Shown here piece by piece: positions 35,933-44,433 of a DNA stretch of 64,000 bases. The stretch is taken from positions 310,001 to 374,000 of the forward strand of contig NZ_BCQM01000002.1 in NCBI RefSeq assembly GCF_001552075.1, given 5' to 3'. Position 1 is the first letter of the stretch. Each line of letters opens with the position of its first letter. Position numbers and translations under genes: made by a program. The notes under the pieces are model-generated. The model was not told where the DNA came from, did no database searches, and was given only the letters and a program-made list of their open reading frames with translations. The stretch is from Arthrobacter luteolus NBRC 107841 (GTDB taxonomy: Bacteria; Actinomycetota; Actinomycetes; Actinomycetales; Micrococcaceae).

Positions 35933-37264
35933 TCAGCGCGCCTCCAGGATAGCCACGAGGCCCTGGCCGCCGGCGGCGCAGATGGAAATCAGCCCCCGGC
36001 CGGAGCCCTTCTCGTGCAGCATCTTCGCCAGGCTGGCGACAATCCGGCCGCCGGTGGCCGCGAACGGGTGGCCGGCTGCGAGGGAGGAACCATTAACGTT
36101 CAGCCTGCTGCGGTCAATACTTCCCAGCGGACCCTCCAGGCCCAGCCGGGTGCGGCAGAATTCGTCGTCTTCCCATGCCGCGAGGGTGCTGAGCACCGTC
36201 CCTGCGAAAGCCTCGTGGATTTCGAAGAAGTCGAAGTCATCGAAGCTGAGGTTGTTCCGGGCCAGCAGCCGCGGAACGGCGAAGGCCGGGGCCATCAGGA
36301 GGCCGTCCCGGCCGTGGACGAAATCGACCGCACCGGCCTCGGCGTCGACAATGTTGGCGAGCATGGGAAGGTCGTTCTCCCGCGCATAGTCCTCGGAACC
36401 CAGCAGCACCACGGAGGCACCGTCGGTGAGCGGTGTGGAGTTGCCGGCCGTCATGGTCGCTTCGTCACCCAGTGCCCGGCCGAAGACGGGTTTGAGGGAC
36501 GCGAGTTTCTCCAGGGAGGTATCGGCGCGCAGGTTGGAGTCCTTGGACAGGCCCCGGTAAGGGGTCAGGAGGTCATCGAAGAACCCGCGGTCATAGGCGG
36601 CCGCCAGGTTCCGGTGGCTGTTGTAAGCCAGCTCGTCCTGGCTTTCCCGGGTGATCTTCCACTGTGCCGTCGTGAGCGCCTGATGTTCCCCCATGGACAG
36701 CCCGGTCCGGGGTTCGCCGGTGTTGGGCGCATTCGGCGCCAGGTCCCTGGGCCGGATCTTCGCAACGGCCGCGATCTTCTGCTTGGTGGTCCGGGCCCGG
36801 GAGAGATCCAGCAGTGCGCGGCGCAGCCCTTCGCTGACGGCGATGGGGGCATCGGAGGCGGAGTCGACGCCACCGGCGATCCCGGACTCCAGCTGACCCA
36901 GCTTGATCTTGTTGGCCAGGGACACCACGGTCTCGAGTCCCGTCGCGCAGGCCTGCTGAACGTCGTAGGCCGGCGTCTGGGGCGAAAGCGCGGAACCCAG
37001 CACCGCTTCGCGGGTCAGGTTGAAGTCCCGGGAGTGCTTCAGGACTGCACCGGCGGCAACGGCGCCAATCCGCTCGTTTTGGAGGCCGAACCGGGCCACC
37101 AGTCCGTCCAGTGCGGCGGTCAGCATGTCCTGGTTGGAGCTGTGTGCGTACGCTCCGCCGGACCGGGCAAACGGGATGCGGTTGCCGCCGATGACCACGG
37201 CATTCCGCACGGCGGGACCTGAGGGCTGGGCGGGCCGGGGCGCGGACGTGGGTTGAGCAGCCAT
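35933..37264 (-). CDS. fadA2: Acetyl-CoA C-acyltransferase (thiolase) FadA2-type
   Basis: 443 residues. Thiolase motifs are VQQACATGLE (nucleophile Cys106), NVNGSSLAAGHPFAATGGRI (His) and ISICAAGGQG (second Cys). The length and sequence are of the FadA2/FadI type. It cleaves 3-ketoacyl-CoA with CoA, or condenses acyl-CoAs. The ATG has a strong AAGGAGAT site. It is the first gene of the fadA2-fabG4-maoC operon, and its start lies 43 bp from a perfect 27-bp palindrome shared with divergent tetR. Confidence 0.94.
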   Translation of the reverse strand: MAAQPTSAPRPAQPSGPAVRNAVVIGGNRIPFARSGGAYAHSSNQDMLTAALDGLVARFGLQNERIGAVAAGAVLKHSRDFNLTREAVLGSALSPQTPAYDVQQACATGLETVVSLANKIKLGQLESGIAGGVDSASDAPIAVSEGLRRALLDLSRARTTKQKIAAVAKIRPRDLAPNAPNTGEPRTGLSMGEHQALTTAQWKITRESQDELAYNSHRNLAAAYDRGFFDDLLTPYRGLSKDSNLRADTSLEKLASLKPVFGRALGDEATMTAGNSTPLTDGASVVLLGSEDYARENDLPMLANIVDAEAGAVDFVHGRDGLLMAPAFAVPRLLARNNLSFDDFDFFEIHEAFAGTVLSTLAAWEDDEFCRTRLGLEGPLGSIDRSRLNVNGSSLAAGHPFAATGGRIVASLAKMLHEKGSGRGLISICAAGGQGLVAILEAR

Positions 37265-37307
37265 TCGTCGATCTCCTTGGGGGTCGGTGTGTGACGGGAG
37301 TTACTGT

Positions 37308-37334
37308 TACCCAGCGTACCTGATACGCTGGGTA
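37308..37334. promoter_or_regulatory. 27-bp perfect palindrome, likely TetR operator
   Basis: TACCCAGCGTA (37308-37318), CCTGA, then TACGCTGGGTA (37324-37334): 11-bp perfect arms around 5 bp. It ends 2 bp before the tetR GTG, and its right arm contains TACGCT, a possible tetR -10. It is the only conspicuous element between divergent tetR-acox and fadA2-fabG4-maoC, so one regulator dimer pair could control both. Confidence 0.85.
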
Positions 37335-37336
37335 TC

Positions 37337-38095
37337 GTGAACAGCGCAGTGAAACAAACCACATCTGCACCGGATGGCCGCTCCATCCGGTGGGAAGCCC
37401 ACCGGGCCGAGCGCCGCGGCGCCCTGATCAGGGCCGCCCGCCGCGCTGTGCACACCCTCGGTGCACAGGCATCGATGGAGGAGATCGCCGCCGCCTCAGG
37501 GACCTCGAAATCCGTCTACTACCGGTATTTCGGTGACAAGTCAGGGCTGCAGCAGGCGATGGGTGAAGTGGTTATCAACCAGATGCAGGAGAAGATCCTG
37601 GCGGCCGCCCGCAGCGCTGCCTCTCCCCGGTCCGGCCTGCGCGCCATGGTTTCCGCCTATCTGCAGATGGCGCAGACCTCCCCCAACGTGTATGCCTTCG
37701 TCACTGGAAGTCCCGCCGGTGAAGCGGCAGCAACGAACGGAAACGGTGTTGCCGCCGCCCTTTCAGACTTTTTCGCCAATATCAGCGCCATGATGGACCA
37801 CGCCGTGAAGGCCTACCTGGAAGGCCATGAATCGAATGCCCTGACCCAGGCCGCCGCCGGCTTCTGGCCGACAGCAGCCCTGGGCATGGTCCGGGCCGCC
37901 GGTGAGCGCTGGCTCGCCACGCCTCCCGGACCGGGCCGTCCCACCGAAGCAGAAATGACCGACCAGCTGACCGTCTGGTTGTTCGACGGCATCGGATGGG
38001 ACACCCCGGACCCCGCACTGACTTCAGACTCATCCTCAGCCACACCGCCGAACCGCACCGGGCGCAGGCCCGCCGCAGCCGGTGCCGACAAGTAA
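37337..38095 (+). CDS. TetR/AcrR family transcriptional regulator
   Basis: 252 residues. The N-terminal HTH (about residues 28-75) includes RGALIRAARRAVHTLGAQASMEEIAAASGTSKSVYYRYFGDKSGL, a typical TetR DNA-binding helix set. The helical C-terminal ligand domain is followed by a Ser/Pro/Arg-rich tail of about 30 residues. The likely ligand is an acyl-CoA or fatty-acid-derived effector, inferred from the flanking genes. The GTG start has no ribosome binding site and directly follows the palindrome. It is 9 bp upstream of the acyl-CoA oxidase gene. Confidence 0.92.
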   Translation: MNSAVKQTTSAPDGRSIRWEAHRAERRGALIRAARRAVHTLGAQASMEEIAAASGTSKSVYYRYFGDKSGLQQAMGEVVINQMQEKILAAARSAASPRSGLRAMVSAYLQMAQTSPNVYAFVTGSPAGEAAATNGNGVAAALSDFFANISAMMDHAVKAYLEGHESNALTQAAAGFWPTAALGMVRAAGERWLATPPGPGRPTEAEMTDQLTVWLFDGIGWDTPDPALTSDSSSATPPNRTGRRPAAAGADK

Positions 38096-38104
38096 GGACA
38101 CGCC

Positions 38105-40201
38105 ATGACGCAATCAGTCTCCACTCCCGAGCGCGAGCTTCCGGCCAGCACCGTCATCAGCGATGACGATACGGCTACGGTCAACGTCGAGGCCCTGGGC
38201 CGCGCACTGCTTGGCAAGTGGCACGACATCCGGCTGCAGGCCCGCAGGCTGGCGGGCAGCGACGCCCTGCACACACCTGCGGGGCTGACCCACACCGAGC
38301 ACCGGCTGCGGGTTATGGACCAGCTGAAGGTACTGGTGGACGCTGACGCCGTGCACCGGGCGTTCCCGGCCTACGTCGGTGGCCAGGACAACCACGGGGG
38401 CAACATCGCCGGCTTCGAGGAACTGGTGGTTGCAGACCCCTCCCTGCAGATCAAGGCCGGCGTCCAGTGGGGCCTCTTCGGCTCCGCTGTCCTGCATCTG
38501 GGCACCCGGGAGCACCATGAGAAATGGCTTCCGGGGATCATGAGCCTGGACATTCCGGGCTGCTTTGCGATGACGGAAACCGGCCACGGTTCCGACGTCT
38601 CCAGCATCGCCACCACCGCCGAGTACGACGCAGCGGCCCGGGAATTCATCATCAACACCCCGTTCCGCGCGGCCTGGAAGGACTACATCGGCAACGCGGC
38701 AGTCAACGGCAAGGCGGCCGTGGTCTTCGCGCACCTGATCACCAAAGGCGTGGACCATGGCGTTCACGCCTTCTATGTGGAGCTCCGCGATGACAACGGC
38801 TTCCTGCCCGGGGTTGGCGGCGAAGACGACGGCGTCAAGGGCGGGCTTAACGGCATCGACAACGGCCGCCTGCATTTCGACAACGTCCGGATCCCCCGGA
38901 CCAACCTGCTCAACCGCTACGGTGACGTTGCTGAGGACGGTACCTATTCCTCGACCATCGAGAGCCCGGGGCGCCGGTTCTTCACCATGATCGGCACCCT
39001 GGTCCAGGGCCGGGTCTCCCTGGACGGGGCAGCCGTCGCCGCCTCCAAGCTCGGCCTCAAGATCGCCGTCCAGTACGCCACGGAGCGCCGCCAGTTCAAC
39101 GGCGGCTCCGACACGGTCGAGGAAGTCCTGATGGACTACCAGCAGCACCAGCGCCGGCTGCTGCCGCTGCTGGCCACCACCTACGCGGCATCGTTCGCGC
39201 ACGATGAACTGCTTGCCAAGTTCGATGACGTTTTCTCCGGCGCCGACGACACCGTTGAGAACCGCCAGGACCTGGAAACCCTCGCCGCGGCCCTGAAATC
39301 GCTCTCCACCTGGCATGCCCTGGACACCCTGCAGGAATGCCGCGAAGCGACCGGCGGGGCTGGCTTCCTTGCAGAGAACCGGCTGACGGCCCTTCGCGCC
39401 GACCTGGATATCTACGTCACCTTCGAAGGGGACAACACCGTCCTGCTCCAGCTGGTCGCCAAGCGGCTGCTGGCCGATTACGCCAAGGAGTTCCAGGGCG
39501 CCGACTTCGGAGTCCTGGCCCGCTATGTGGTTGGCCAGGCAACTGAGCGCACCTTCAACCGTTCGGGCCTGCGCCGGATCGTGCAGACTGTCGCCGACAC
39601 CGGTTCGGAAAAGAAGTCAGCGATCGCCCTCCGGGACCCCAAGGCGCAGCACGATCTCCTGACCGACCGGGTGGCAACTATGGTCGCCGAAGTCGCCGGT
39701 AACCTGCGCGAAGCACGCAAGCTGCCCAAGGCCGAAGCCGCCGCAGTGTTCAACCAGAACCAGCACGACCTGATCGAGGCGGCCCGCGCGCACGCCGAGC
39801 TGCTGCAGTGGGAAGCCTTCACGCGGGGCCTGGACGGGATTGACGACGCCGGGACGCGCCAGGTGCTTACCTGGCTGCGGGATCTGTTTGGCCTGGGCCT
39901 GATCGAAAAGAACCTGGCCTGGTACCTGATGCACGGCCGGCTGTCCTCCCAGCGGGCCCGCACCCTGGGTGACTACATCAACCGGCTGCTCGCCAAGATC
40001 CGGCCGCACGCCCTGGACCTGGTGGACGCCTTTGGCTACGGCCCGGAGCACCTCCGGGCAGCCGTCGCCACCGGTGCCGAGAAGGCGCGCCAGGACGAAT
40101 CAATGGAGTATCAGCGGCTGCTGCGCGCCAGCGGCGGTGCAGCGATCGACGAGAAGACGCTCCTCCTGCGGAAGAAGCAGGCGGCCAAGGCCAAGGGCTG
40201 A
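38105..40201 (+). CDS. Acyl-CoA oxidase/dehydrogenase (ACOX-type, FadE5-like locus position)
   Basis: 698 residues, far longer than ordinary acyl-CoA dehydrogenases (about 380) and the size of peroxisomal acyl-CoA oxidases. Oxidase-like segments are CFAMTETGHGSD, EFIINTPFRAAWKDYIGNA, HAFYVELRD, DNGRLHFDNVRIPR, RVSLDGAAVAASKLGLKIAV and ECREATGGAGFL. The catalytic base is Glu441 in VTFEGDNTV. It introduces the trans-2 double bond into acyl-CoA; if a true oxidase, FADH2 is reoxidised by O2 to give H2O2. Arthrobacter species are known acyl-CoA oxidase producers. GTAAGGAC precedes the ATG, 9 bp after tetR. Whether it is an oxidase or a dehydrogenase cannot be settled from sequence. Confidence 0.9.
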   Translation: MTQSVSTPERELPASTVISDDDTATVNVEALGRALLGKWHDIRLQARRLAGSDALHTPAGLTHTEHRLRVMDQLKVLVDADAVHRAFPAYVGGQDNHGGNIAGFEELVVADPSLQIKAGVQWGLFGSAVLHLGTREHHEKWLPGIMSLDIPGCFAMTETGHGSDVSSIATTAEYDAAAREFIINTPFRAAWKDYIGNAAVNGKAAVVFAHLITKGVDHGVHAFYVELRDDNGFLPGVGGEDDGVKGGLNGIDNGRLHFDNVRIPRTNLLNRYGDVAEDGTYSSTIESPGRRFFTMIGTLVQGRVSLDGAAVAASKLGLKIAVQYATERRQFNGGSDTVEEVLMDYQQHQRRLLPLLATTYAASFAHDELLAKFDDVFSGADDTVENRQDLETLAAALKSLSTWHALDTLQECREATGGAGFLAENRLTALRADLDIYVTFEGDNTVLLQLVAKRLLADYAKEFQGADFGVLARYVVGQATERTFNRSGLRRIVQTVADTGSEKKSAIALRDPKAQHDLLTDRVATMVAEVAGNLREARKLPKAEAAAVFNQNQHDLIEAARAHAELLQWEAFTRGLDGIDDAGTRQVLTWLRDLFGLGLIEKNLAWYLMHGRLSSQRARTLGDYINRLLAKIRPHALDLVDAFGYGPEHLRAAVATGAEKARQDESMEYQRLLRASGGAAIDEKTLLLRKKQAAKAKG

Positions 40202-40230
40202 CACCGCTCCCAGCCGCCGCTGCGGGGCGT

Positions 40231-40276
40231 AAAACGCCGGTGCCCGCCTGGAGATCCAGGCGGGCACCGGCGTTTT
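40231..40276. terminator. Bidirectional terminator, acyl-CoA oxidase / glgA
   Basis: Perfect 21-bp stem (40231-40251 with 40256-40276), AGAT loop, with AAAA/TTTT at the base so that it works in both directions. A run of short repeats (GCTCA three times, then GGCCAGGTCA-GGCCAG) follows at about 40284-40316 before the glgA stop. Confidence 0.94.
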
Positions 40277-40322
40277 CCGCAGTCAGCTCAGCTCAGCTCA
40301 GGCCAGGTCAGGCCAGAAATGG

Positions 40323-41519
40323 TTACGGCACTACGGAGCGGTAAACGTCGAGCGTGGCCTCGGCGATCGCATCCCAGGAGAACTCCTTCGCAGCCCGCCG
40401 CCGTCCGGCTTCCCCCATTTCCCGGGCACGGAGCGGATCAGTGACGACGGCGGTCAGGGCCGCAGCGAAGTCGCGGACGAAGACCTCAGGGTGCAGCGGC
40501 GTGCCGGTGCCGTCATCAACCTGTTCCAGCGGAACCAGCAGTCCGGTCACGCCGTCGTCGACAACCTCAGGGATACCTCCCGTGGCGCTGGCTACCACCG
40601 CGGTCCCGCAGGCCATCGCTTCCAGGTTCACGATGCCGAGCGGTTCATAAATGGAGGGGCAGGCGAAAACCGTGGCGATGCTGAGGACCTTGAGCAGCTC
40701 CTGCCGCGGCAGCATCCGCTCAATCACAACCACCCCGCCGCGGGATTGTGAGAGTTCCTTGATCAGCACCGCTGTCTCAGCGGCGAGTTCCGGAGTGTCC
40801 GCCGCGCCCAGGCACAGGACCACCTGGACTTCGGGAGGCAGCAGGGCTGCAGCGCGCAGCAGGAACGGAACACCCTTCTGGCGGGTGTTGCGGCCCACGA
40901 ACACAACGCTGGGCGCATCCGGATCGATGCCAAGGGCGCGGACAGCATCCGGGTCCTCGTCGGGATGCCAGGCGGCGGTGTCGATGCCGTTGTGGACCAC
41001 CCGGACCTTGCCGGGAGTGACTTCCGGATAGGCGCGCAGGATGTCCCGGCGCATACCTTCAGAGACGGCAATGATGGCGGAGGCGGCGTCGTACGCGGTT
41101 TTCTCGACCCAGGAGGAGAGCGCGTAACCGCCGCCGAGCTGCTCGGCCTTCCAGGGCCGGAGCGGTTCCAGGCTGTGGGCGCTCAGCACGTGCGGCACGC
41201 CGTACAGCAGGGAACCCAGGTGTCCGGCCAGATTCGCGTACCAGGTATGCGAATGAATGAGGTCGGCGCCGGCAAAGCCCTGAAGCATGTCCAGATCGGT
41301 GCCGAGGGTCTGAACCGCCGGGTTGGCCTGGGACAGTTCAGCCGGCACGCCGTAAGCCAAGACCTGCGCGCCGTGGAAATCTGCCTGCCGCGGCGCACCG
41401 AAGCAGTGAACGCGCAGGTCAACCCGGCTGGCCAGCACCCGGCTCAACTCCGCGACATGCACACCGGCACCGCCGTAGATTTCGGGCGGGAATTCCTTGG
41501 AAACGATATCTATTCGCAC
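40323..41519 (-). CDS. glgA: Glycogen synthase, GT4 family (actinobacterial GlgA/GlgM)
   Basis: About 398 residues. It has the GT4 N-terminus [28 protein letters not shown], the acceptor region [13 protein letters not shown], and the nucleotide-sugar site [19 protein letters not shown] (EX7E). Mycobacterial homologs (GlgM) make maltose-1-phosphate from ADP-glucose, so the product may be glycogen or maltose-1-phosphate. I prefer the GTG at 41519; a TTG at 41528 is an alternative. It is divergent from glgC, which supplies its ADP-glucose. Confidence 0.92.
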   Translation of the reverse strand: MRIDIVSKEFPPEIYGGAGVHVAELSRVLASRVDLRVHCFGAPRQADFHGAQVLAYGVPAELSQANPAVQTLGTDLDMLQGFAGADLIHSHTWYANLAGHLGSLLYGVPHVLSAHSLEPLRPWKAEQLGGGYALSSWVEKTAYDAASAIIAVSEGMRRDILRAYPEVTPGKVRVVHNGIDTAAWHPDEDPDAVRALGIDPDAPSVVFVGRNTRQKGVPFLLRAAALLPPEVQVVLCLGAADTPELAAETAVLIKELSQSRGGVVVIERMLPRQELLKVLSIATVFACPSIYEPLGIVNLEAMACGTAVVASATGGIPEVVDDGVTGLLVPLEQVDDGTGTPLHPEVFVRDFAAALTAVVTDPLRAREMGEAGRRRAAKEFSWDAIAEATLDVYRSVVP

Positions 41520-41520
41520 C

Positions 41521-41568
41521 CTGACCAACGTAGTGCACGTCCCTTCCTTGATCTAGTGTGTTGGTCAG
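41521..41568. promoter_or_regulatory. Spaced inverted repeat in the glgA-glgC intergenic region
   Basis: CTGACCAAC (41521-41529) and GTTGGTCAG (41560-41568) are perfect 9-bp inverted arms separated by 30 bp. The left arm directly abuts the glgA start, and -10-like sequences lie between and beyond the arms. This may be a pair of operator half sites. Confidence 0.5.
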
Positions 41569-41598
41569 CAGGCTTATCTGCCCCTTCAGCGCTCAACA

Positions 41599-41614
41599 TT
41601 TTCCCTGGGGAAAA
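41599..41614. promoter_or_regulatory. 16-bp palindrome upstream of glgC
   Basis: TTTTCCCTGGGGAAAA: perfect 7-bp arms with a 2-bp centre, ending 16 bp before the glgC ATG and just upstream of its AGGAG site. The geometry suits an operator dimer site, or a 6-bp RNA hairpin beside the ribosome binding site. Confidence 0.55.
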
Positions 41615-41630
41615 GTCAGGAGTACGCACA

Positions 41631-42875
41631 ATGGCACCCAAGAAAGTCCTGGCCGTGGTTCTCGCCGGGGGCGAGGGGAAGCGGCTGATGCCGCTCACGG
41701 CCGACCGGGCCAAGCCCGCGGTGCCCTTTGCCGGCAAGTACCGGCTGATCGATTTTGCCCTGTCCAACCTGGTCAATTCCGGTTACCTGCAGATCGTGGT
41801 GCTGACTCAGTACAAGTCGCACAGCCTGGACCGGCATATTTCCGAGACCTGGCGGCTTTCGACCCAGCTGCAGAACTACGTGGCTTCCGTTCCCGCACAG
41901 CAGCGGGTCGGGAAGAGCTGGTTCCTGGGCAGTGCGAATGCCCTGTACCAGTCCATGAACCTGATCGACGACGCGCGGCCGGACATCGTCGTCGTCATCG
42001 GTGCAGACCACGTCTACCGGATGGACTTCTCCCAGATGGTGGAGGCGCACCTGGAGTCCGGTGCACCGTGCAGTGTTGCCGCGGTCCGGCAGCCGCTCGA
42101 AATGGTCGACCAGTTTGGTGTCATCGAGACCAACCCCGCGGTTCCGGGGCGGATCGCCGCCTTCGTGGAAAAACCGTCCACTACCCCCGGCCTGCCTGAT
42201 GACCCGGACAGCTTCCTTGCCTCCATGGGCAACTATGTGTTCACCACCGACGCGCTGGTTGAGGCGCTGCGGGTCGACGCCGAGCGGCTGATCACCAAAC
42301 ACGATATGGGCGGGGACATCATTCCCTACTTCGTGGAGCGCGGCGAGGCGGCGGTGTACGACTTCACCGAGAATGTTATTCCCGGTGCCACCGGCCGCGA
42401 CCACCGGTACTGGAGGGACGTCGGGACACTGGATTCCTACTACGACGCCCACATGGACCTGATCTCCCCGTTGCCGGCCTTCAACCTCTACAACCTGCAA
42501 TGGCCCATCTACACCCGCCAGAGTATTTCCCCGCCCGCGAAGTTCGTCCGCGGCGCTGATGACGAGCCGGGCACAGCCGTGGACTCGATTGTGTCCAACG
42601 GCGCAGTGATCTCCGGCGGCAGCGTCAGCGGCTCCGTGCTGGCCCACGACGTCTACATCGACGCCCAGTCCACGGTCAGCGACAGCGTCATCATGGACGG
42701 CGTCCATGTGGGTGAACGCTCGATCATCCGCCGGGCCATCATCGACAAGTTCGTCCAGGTCCCGGCCGGGGCCACTGTCGGCGTCGACCGGGAACTGGAC
42801 CTCGCCCGCGGATTCACGGTGACGGCGTCGGGCCTTACGGTGGTGAGCAAGGGACAGTCCGTGCGGACCGGATAA
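41631..42875 (+). CDS. glgC: Glucose-1-phosphate adenylyltransferase
   Basis: 414 residues. The nucleotidyltransferase loop [36 protein letters not shown], the catalytic [10 protein letters not shown], the glucose-1-phosphate site VEKP, and a C-terminal left-handed beta-helix (about 300-400) are all present. It makes ADP-glucose from ATP and glucose-1-phosphate for glycogen or maltose-1-phosphate synthesis. The ATG has an AGGAG site at 8-9 nt. It is divergent from glgA. Confidence 0.96.
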   Translation: MAPKKVLAVVLAGGEGKRLMPLTADRAKPAVPFAGKYRLIDFALSNLVNSGYLQIVVLTQYKSHSLDRHISETWRLSTQLQNYVASVPAQQRVGKSWFLGSANALYQSMNLIDDARPDIVVVIGADHVYRMDFSQMVEAHLESGAPCSVAAVRQPLEMVDQFGVIETNPAVPGRIAAFVEKPSTTPGLPDDPDSFLASMGNYVFTTDALVEALRVDAERLITKHDMGGDIIPYFVERGEAAVYDFTENVIPGATGRDHRYWRDVGTLDSYYDAHMDLISPLPAFNLYNLQWPIYTRQSISPPAKFVRGADDEPGTAVDSIVSNGAVISGGSVSGSVLAHDVYIDAQSTVSDSVIMDGVHVGERSIIRRAIIDKFVQVPAGATVGVDRELDLARGFTVTASGLTVVSKGQSVRTG

Positions 42876-42993
42876 CGCCCGCAGCGGGGTTGGCCGATAC
42901 CGGGCTCTGCCCGGGTTCGCGGTAGAGTCGAGGAGCAGCAGATTGCCTCCGCCGTGTACACCGCCGGCGGACCCACACCGCAGAAACGACTCC

Positions 42994-44433
42994 ATGAGCA
43001 GCACTGACCTGAGCCCTGAAGACCTCGACGCCTGTCTTCGGGTCCTGTCCCAGATCCACGTCCTTGATGAAGAGCACCCGGACCATGTGGCCGTCCGCCG
43101 GGCCACGGCGAAGATGTTCAAAGCCGTCAAGAAACACCGCAAGGTCACCAAACGGGACGCTGTGGCGGAAGCAGACCGCGCCGTCGTCGCCCGCACGGCC
43201 ACCGGCGCGCCGGACCGGATCGATGACGAAACCCGCGGTGCCCAGCTGACCAGCGCCGCCCACGGTCCCTCCGCCGGTACCCTGCTCAAGGCGCGTAACT
43301 GCTACATCTGCAAGCAGCCCTACACCCTTGTCGACGCGTTTTATCACCAGCTTTGCCCGGAGTGCGCTGCCTTCAGCCACAGCAAACGGGATGCACGCAC
43401 GGACCTGAGGGGCAAGCGGGCACTGCTGACCGGCGGGCGCGCCAAAATCGGCATGTACATCGCCCTGCGGCTGCTGCGTGACGGTGCGCATACCACCGTC
43501 ACCACGCGGTTCCCCAAGGATGCTGCCCGCCGCTTCGCGGCCATGGAAGACTCCGCGGACTGGCTGCACCGGCTCAAAATCGTGGGAATCGACCTGCGTG
43601 ATCCCGCCCAGGTGATTTCACTGGCCGACGCCGTGGCGGCCGAGGGCCCGCTCGACATCCTAATCAACAACGCGGCGCAGACCGTCCGGCGCACCTCCAA
43701 CGCCTATCAGCCGCTGATGGACGCCGAGCTCGAAGAGCTGCCGGCCGGCCGGCCGATGCCGGAACTGGTGACTTTCGGCAACACCTACAACGCCCATCCC
43801 ACGGCCCTGGCCGGGTCGGTGGCTGAGCACCCGGTGCTGGCCGGAGACGCTGTGACCTCCCTCGCCCTGACCGCTGGATCATCCTCGCTGGCCAGGCTCG
43901 AGGCGGGCACCGCGATCGACGCCGGCGGACTGGTCCCGGACACCGCACCGATCAACAGCTGGACCCAGGTGGTGGACCAGGTTGAACCGCTCGAAATGCT
44001 CGAGGTGCAGCTGTGCAACGTCACTGCGCCGTTCCTGCTGGTGAACCGGCTGCGTCCATCGATGGCGGCCTCACCGGCACGGCGCAAGTACATCGTGAAC
44101 GTCTCGGCGATGGAGGGCCAGTTCGCGCGCCGCTACAAGGGCCCCGGCCACCCGCACACCAACATGGCGAAAGCCTCGCTGAATATGCTGACCCGAACCA
44201 GTGCGGGCGAAATGCTTGAGACCGACGGGATCCTCATGACCGCCGTGGACACCGGGTGGATCACGGATGAACGTCCGCACCCAACCAAGGTGCGGCTCGC
44301 CGAAGAAGGGTTCCATGCTCCGCTGGACCTGGTGGACGGAGCGGCGCGGGTTTACGATCCGATCGTGATGGGCGAAGCGGGAGAAGACCTGCACGGGGTC
44401 TTCCTTAAGGATTACCGGCCCTCTCCCTGGTAG
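42994..44433 (+). CDS. SDR-fold protein with N-terminal zinc ribbon
   Basis: 479 residues in three parts: a helical, basic N-terminal region (1-95); a zinc ribbon CYIC-x14-CPEC (Cys103, 106, 121, 124); and an SDR-like domain (about 140-479) with LLTGGRAKIG as the nucleotide loop and LINNAAQTVRR. The canonical catalytic Tyr-x3-Lys is not met: at TNMAKASLNM, Thr occupies the tyrosine position four residues before Lys. There is also a long insert (about 235-310). The function is unknown; it may be a binding protein or a non-reductive SDR. It lies 118 bp after glgC and overlaps the convergent ATPase gene by 29 bp. Confidence 0.82.
   Translation: MSSTDLSPEDLDACLRVLSQIHVLDEEHPDHVAVRRATAKMFKAVKKHRKVTKRDAVAEADRAVVARTATGAPDRIDDETRGAQLTSAAHGPSAGTLLKARNCYICKQPYTLVDAFYHQLCPECAAFSHSKRDARTDLRGKRALLTGGRAKIGMYIALRLLRDGAHTTVTTRFPKDAARRFAAMEDSADWLHRLKIVGIDLRDPAQVISLADAVAAEGPLDILINNAAQTVRRTSNAYQPLMDAELEELPAGRPMPELVTFGNTYNAHPTALAGSVAEHPVLAGDAVTSLALTAGSSSLARLEAGTAIDAGGLVPDTAPINSWTQVVDQVEPLEMLEVQLCNVTAPFLLVNRLRPSMAASPARRKYIVNVSAMEGQFARRYKGPGHPHTNMAKASLNMLTRTSAGEMLETDGILMTAVDTGWITDERPHPTKVRLAEEGFHAPLDLVDGAARVYDPIVMGEAGEDLHGVFLKDYRPSPW

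Noticed and set aside
40284-40316. GCTCA/GGCCAGGTCA short repeats as a possible CRISPR or recombination site
   Set aside because: Units are only 5-10 bp, without spacers; ordinary low-complexity sequence after a terminator.
40965-41630. Long open frame leading into glgC
   Set aside because: It overlaps glgA on the opposite strand and has no family similarity; the glgC ATG at 41631 has a good ribosome binding site and a normal start sequence.
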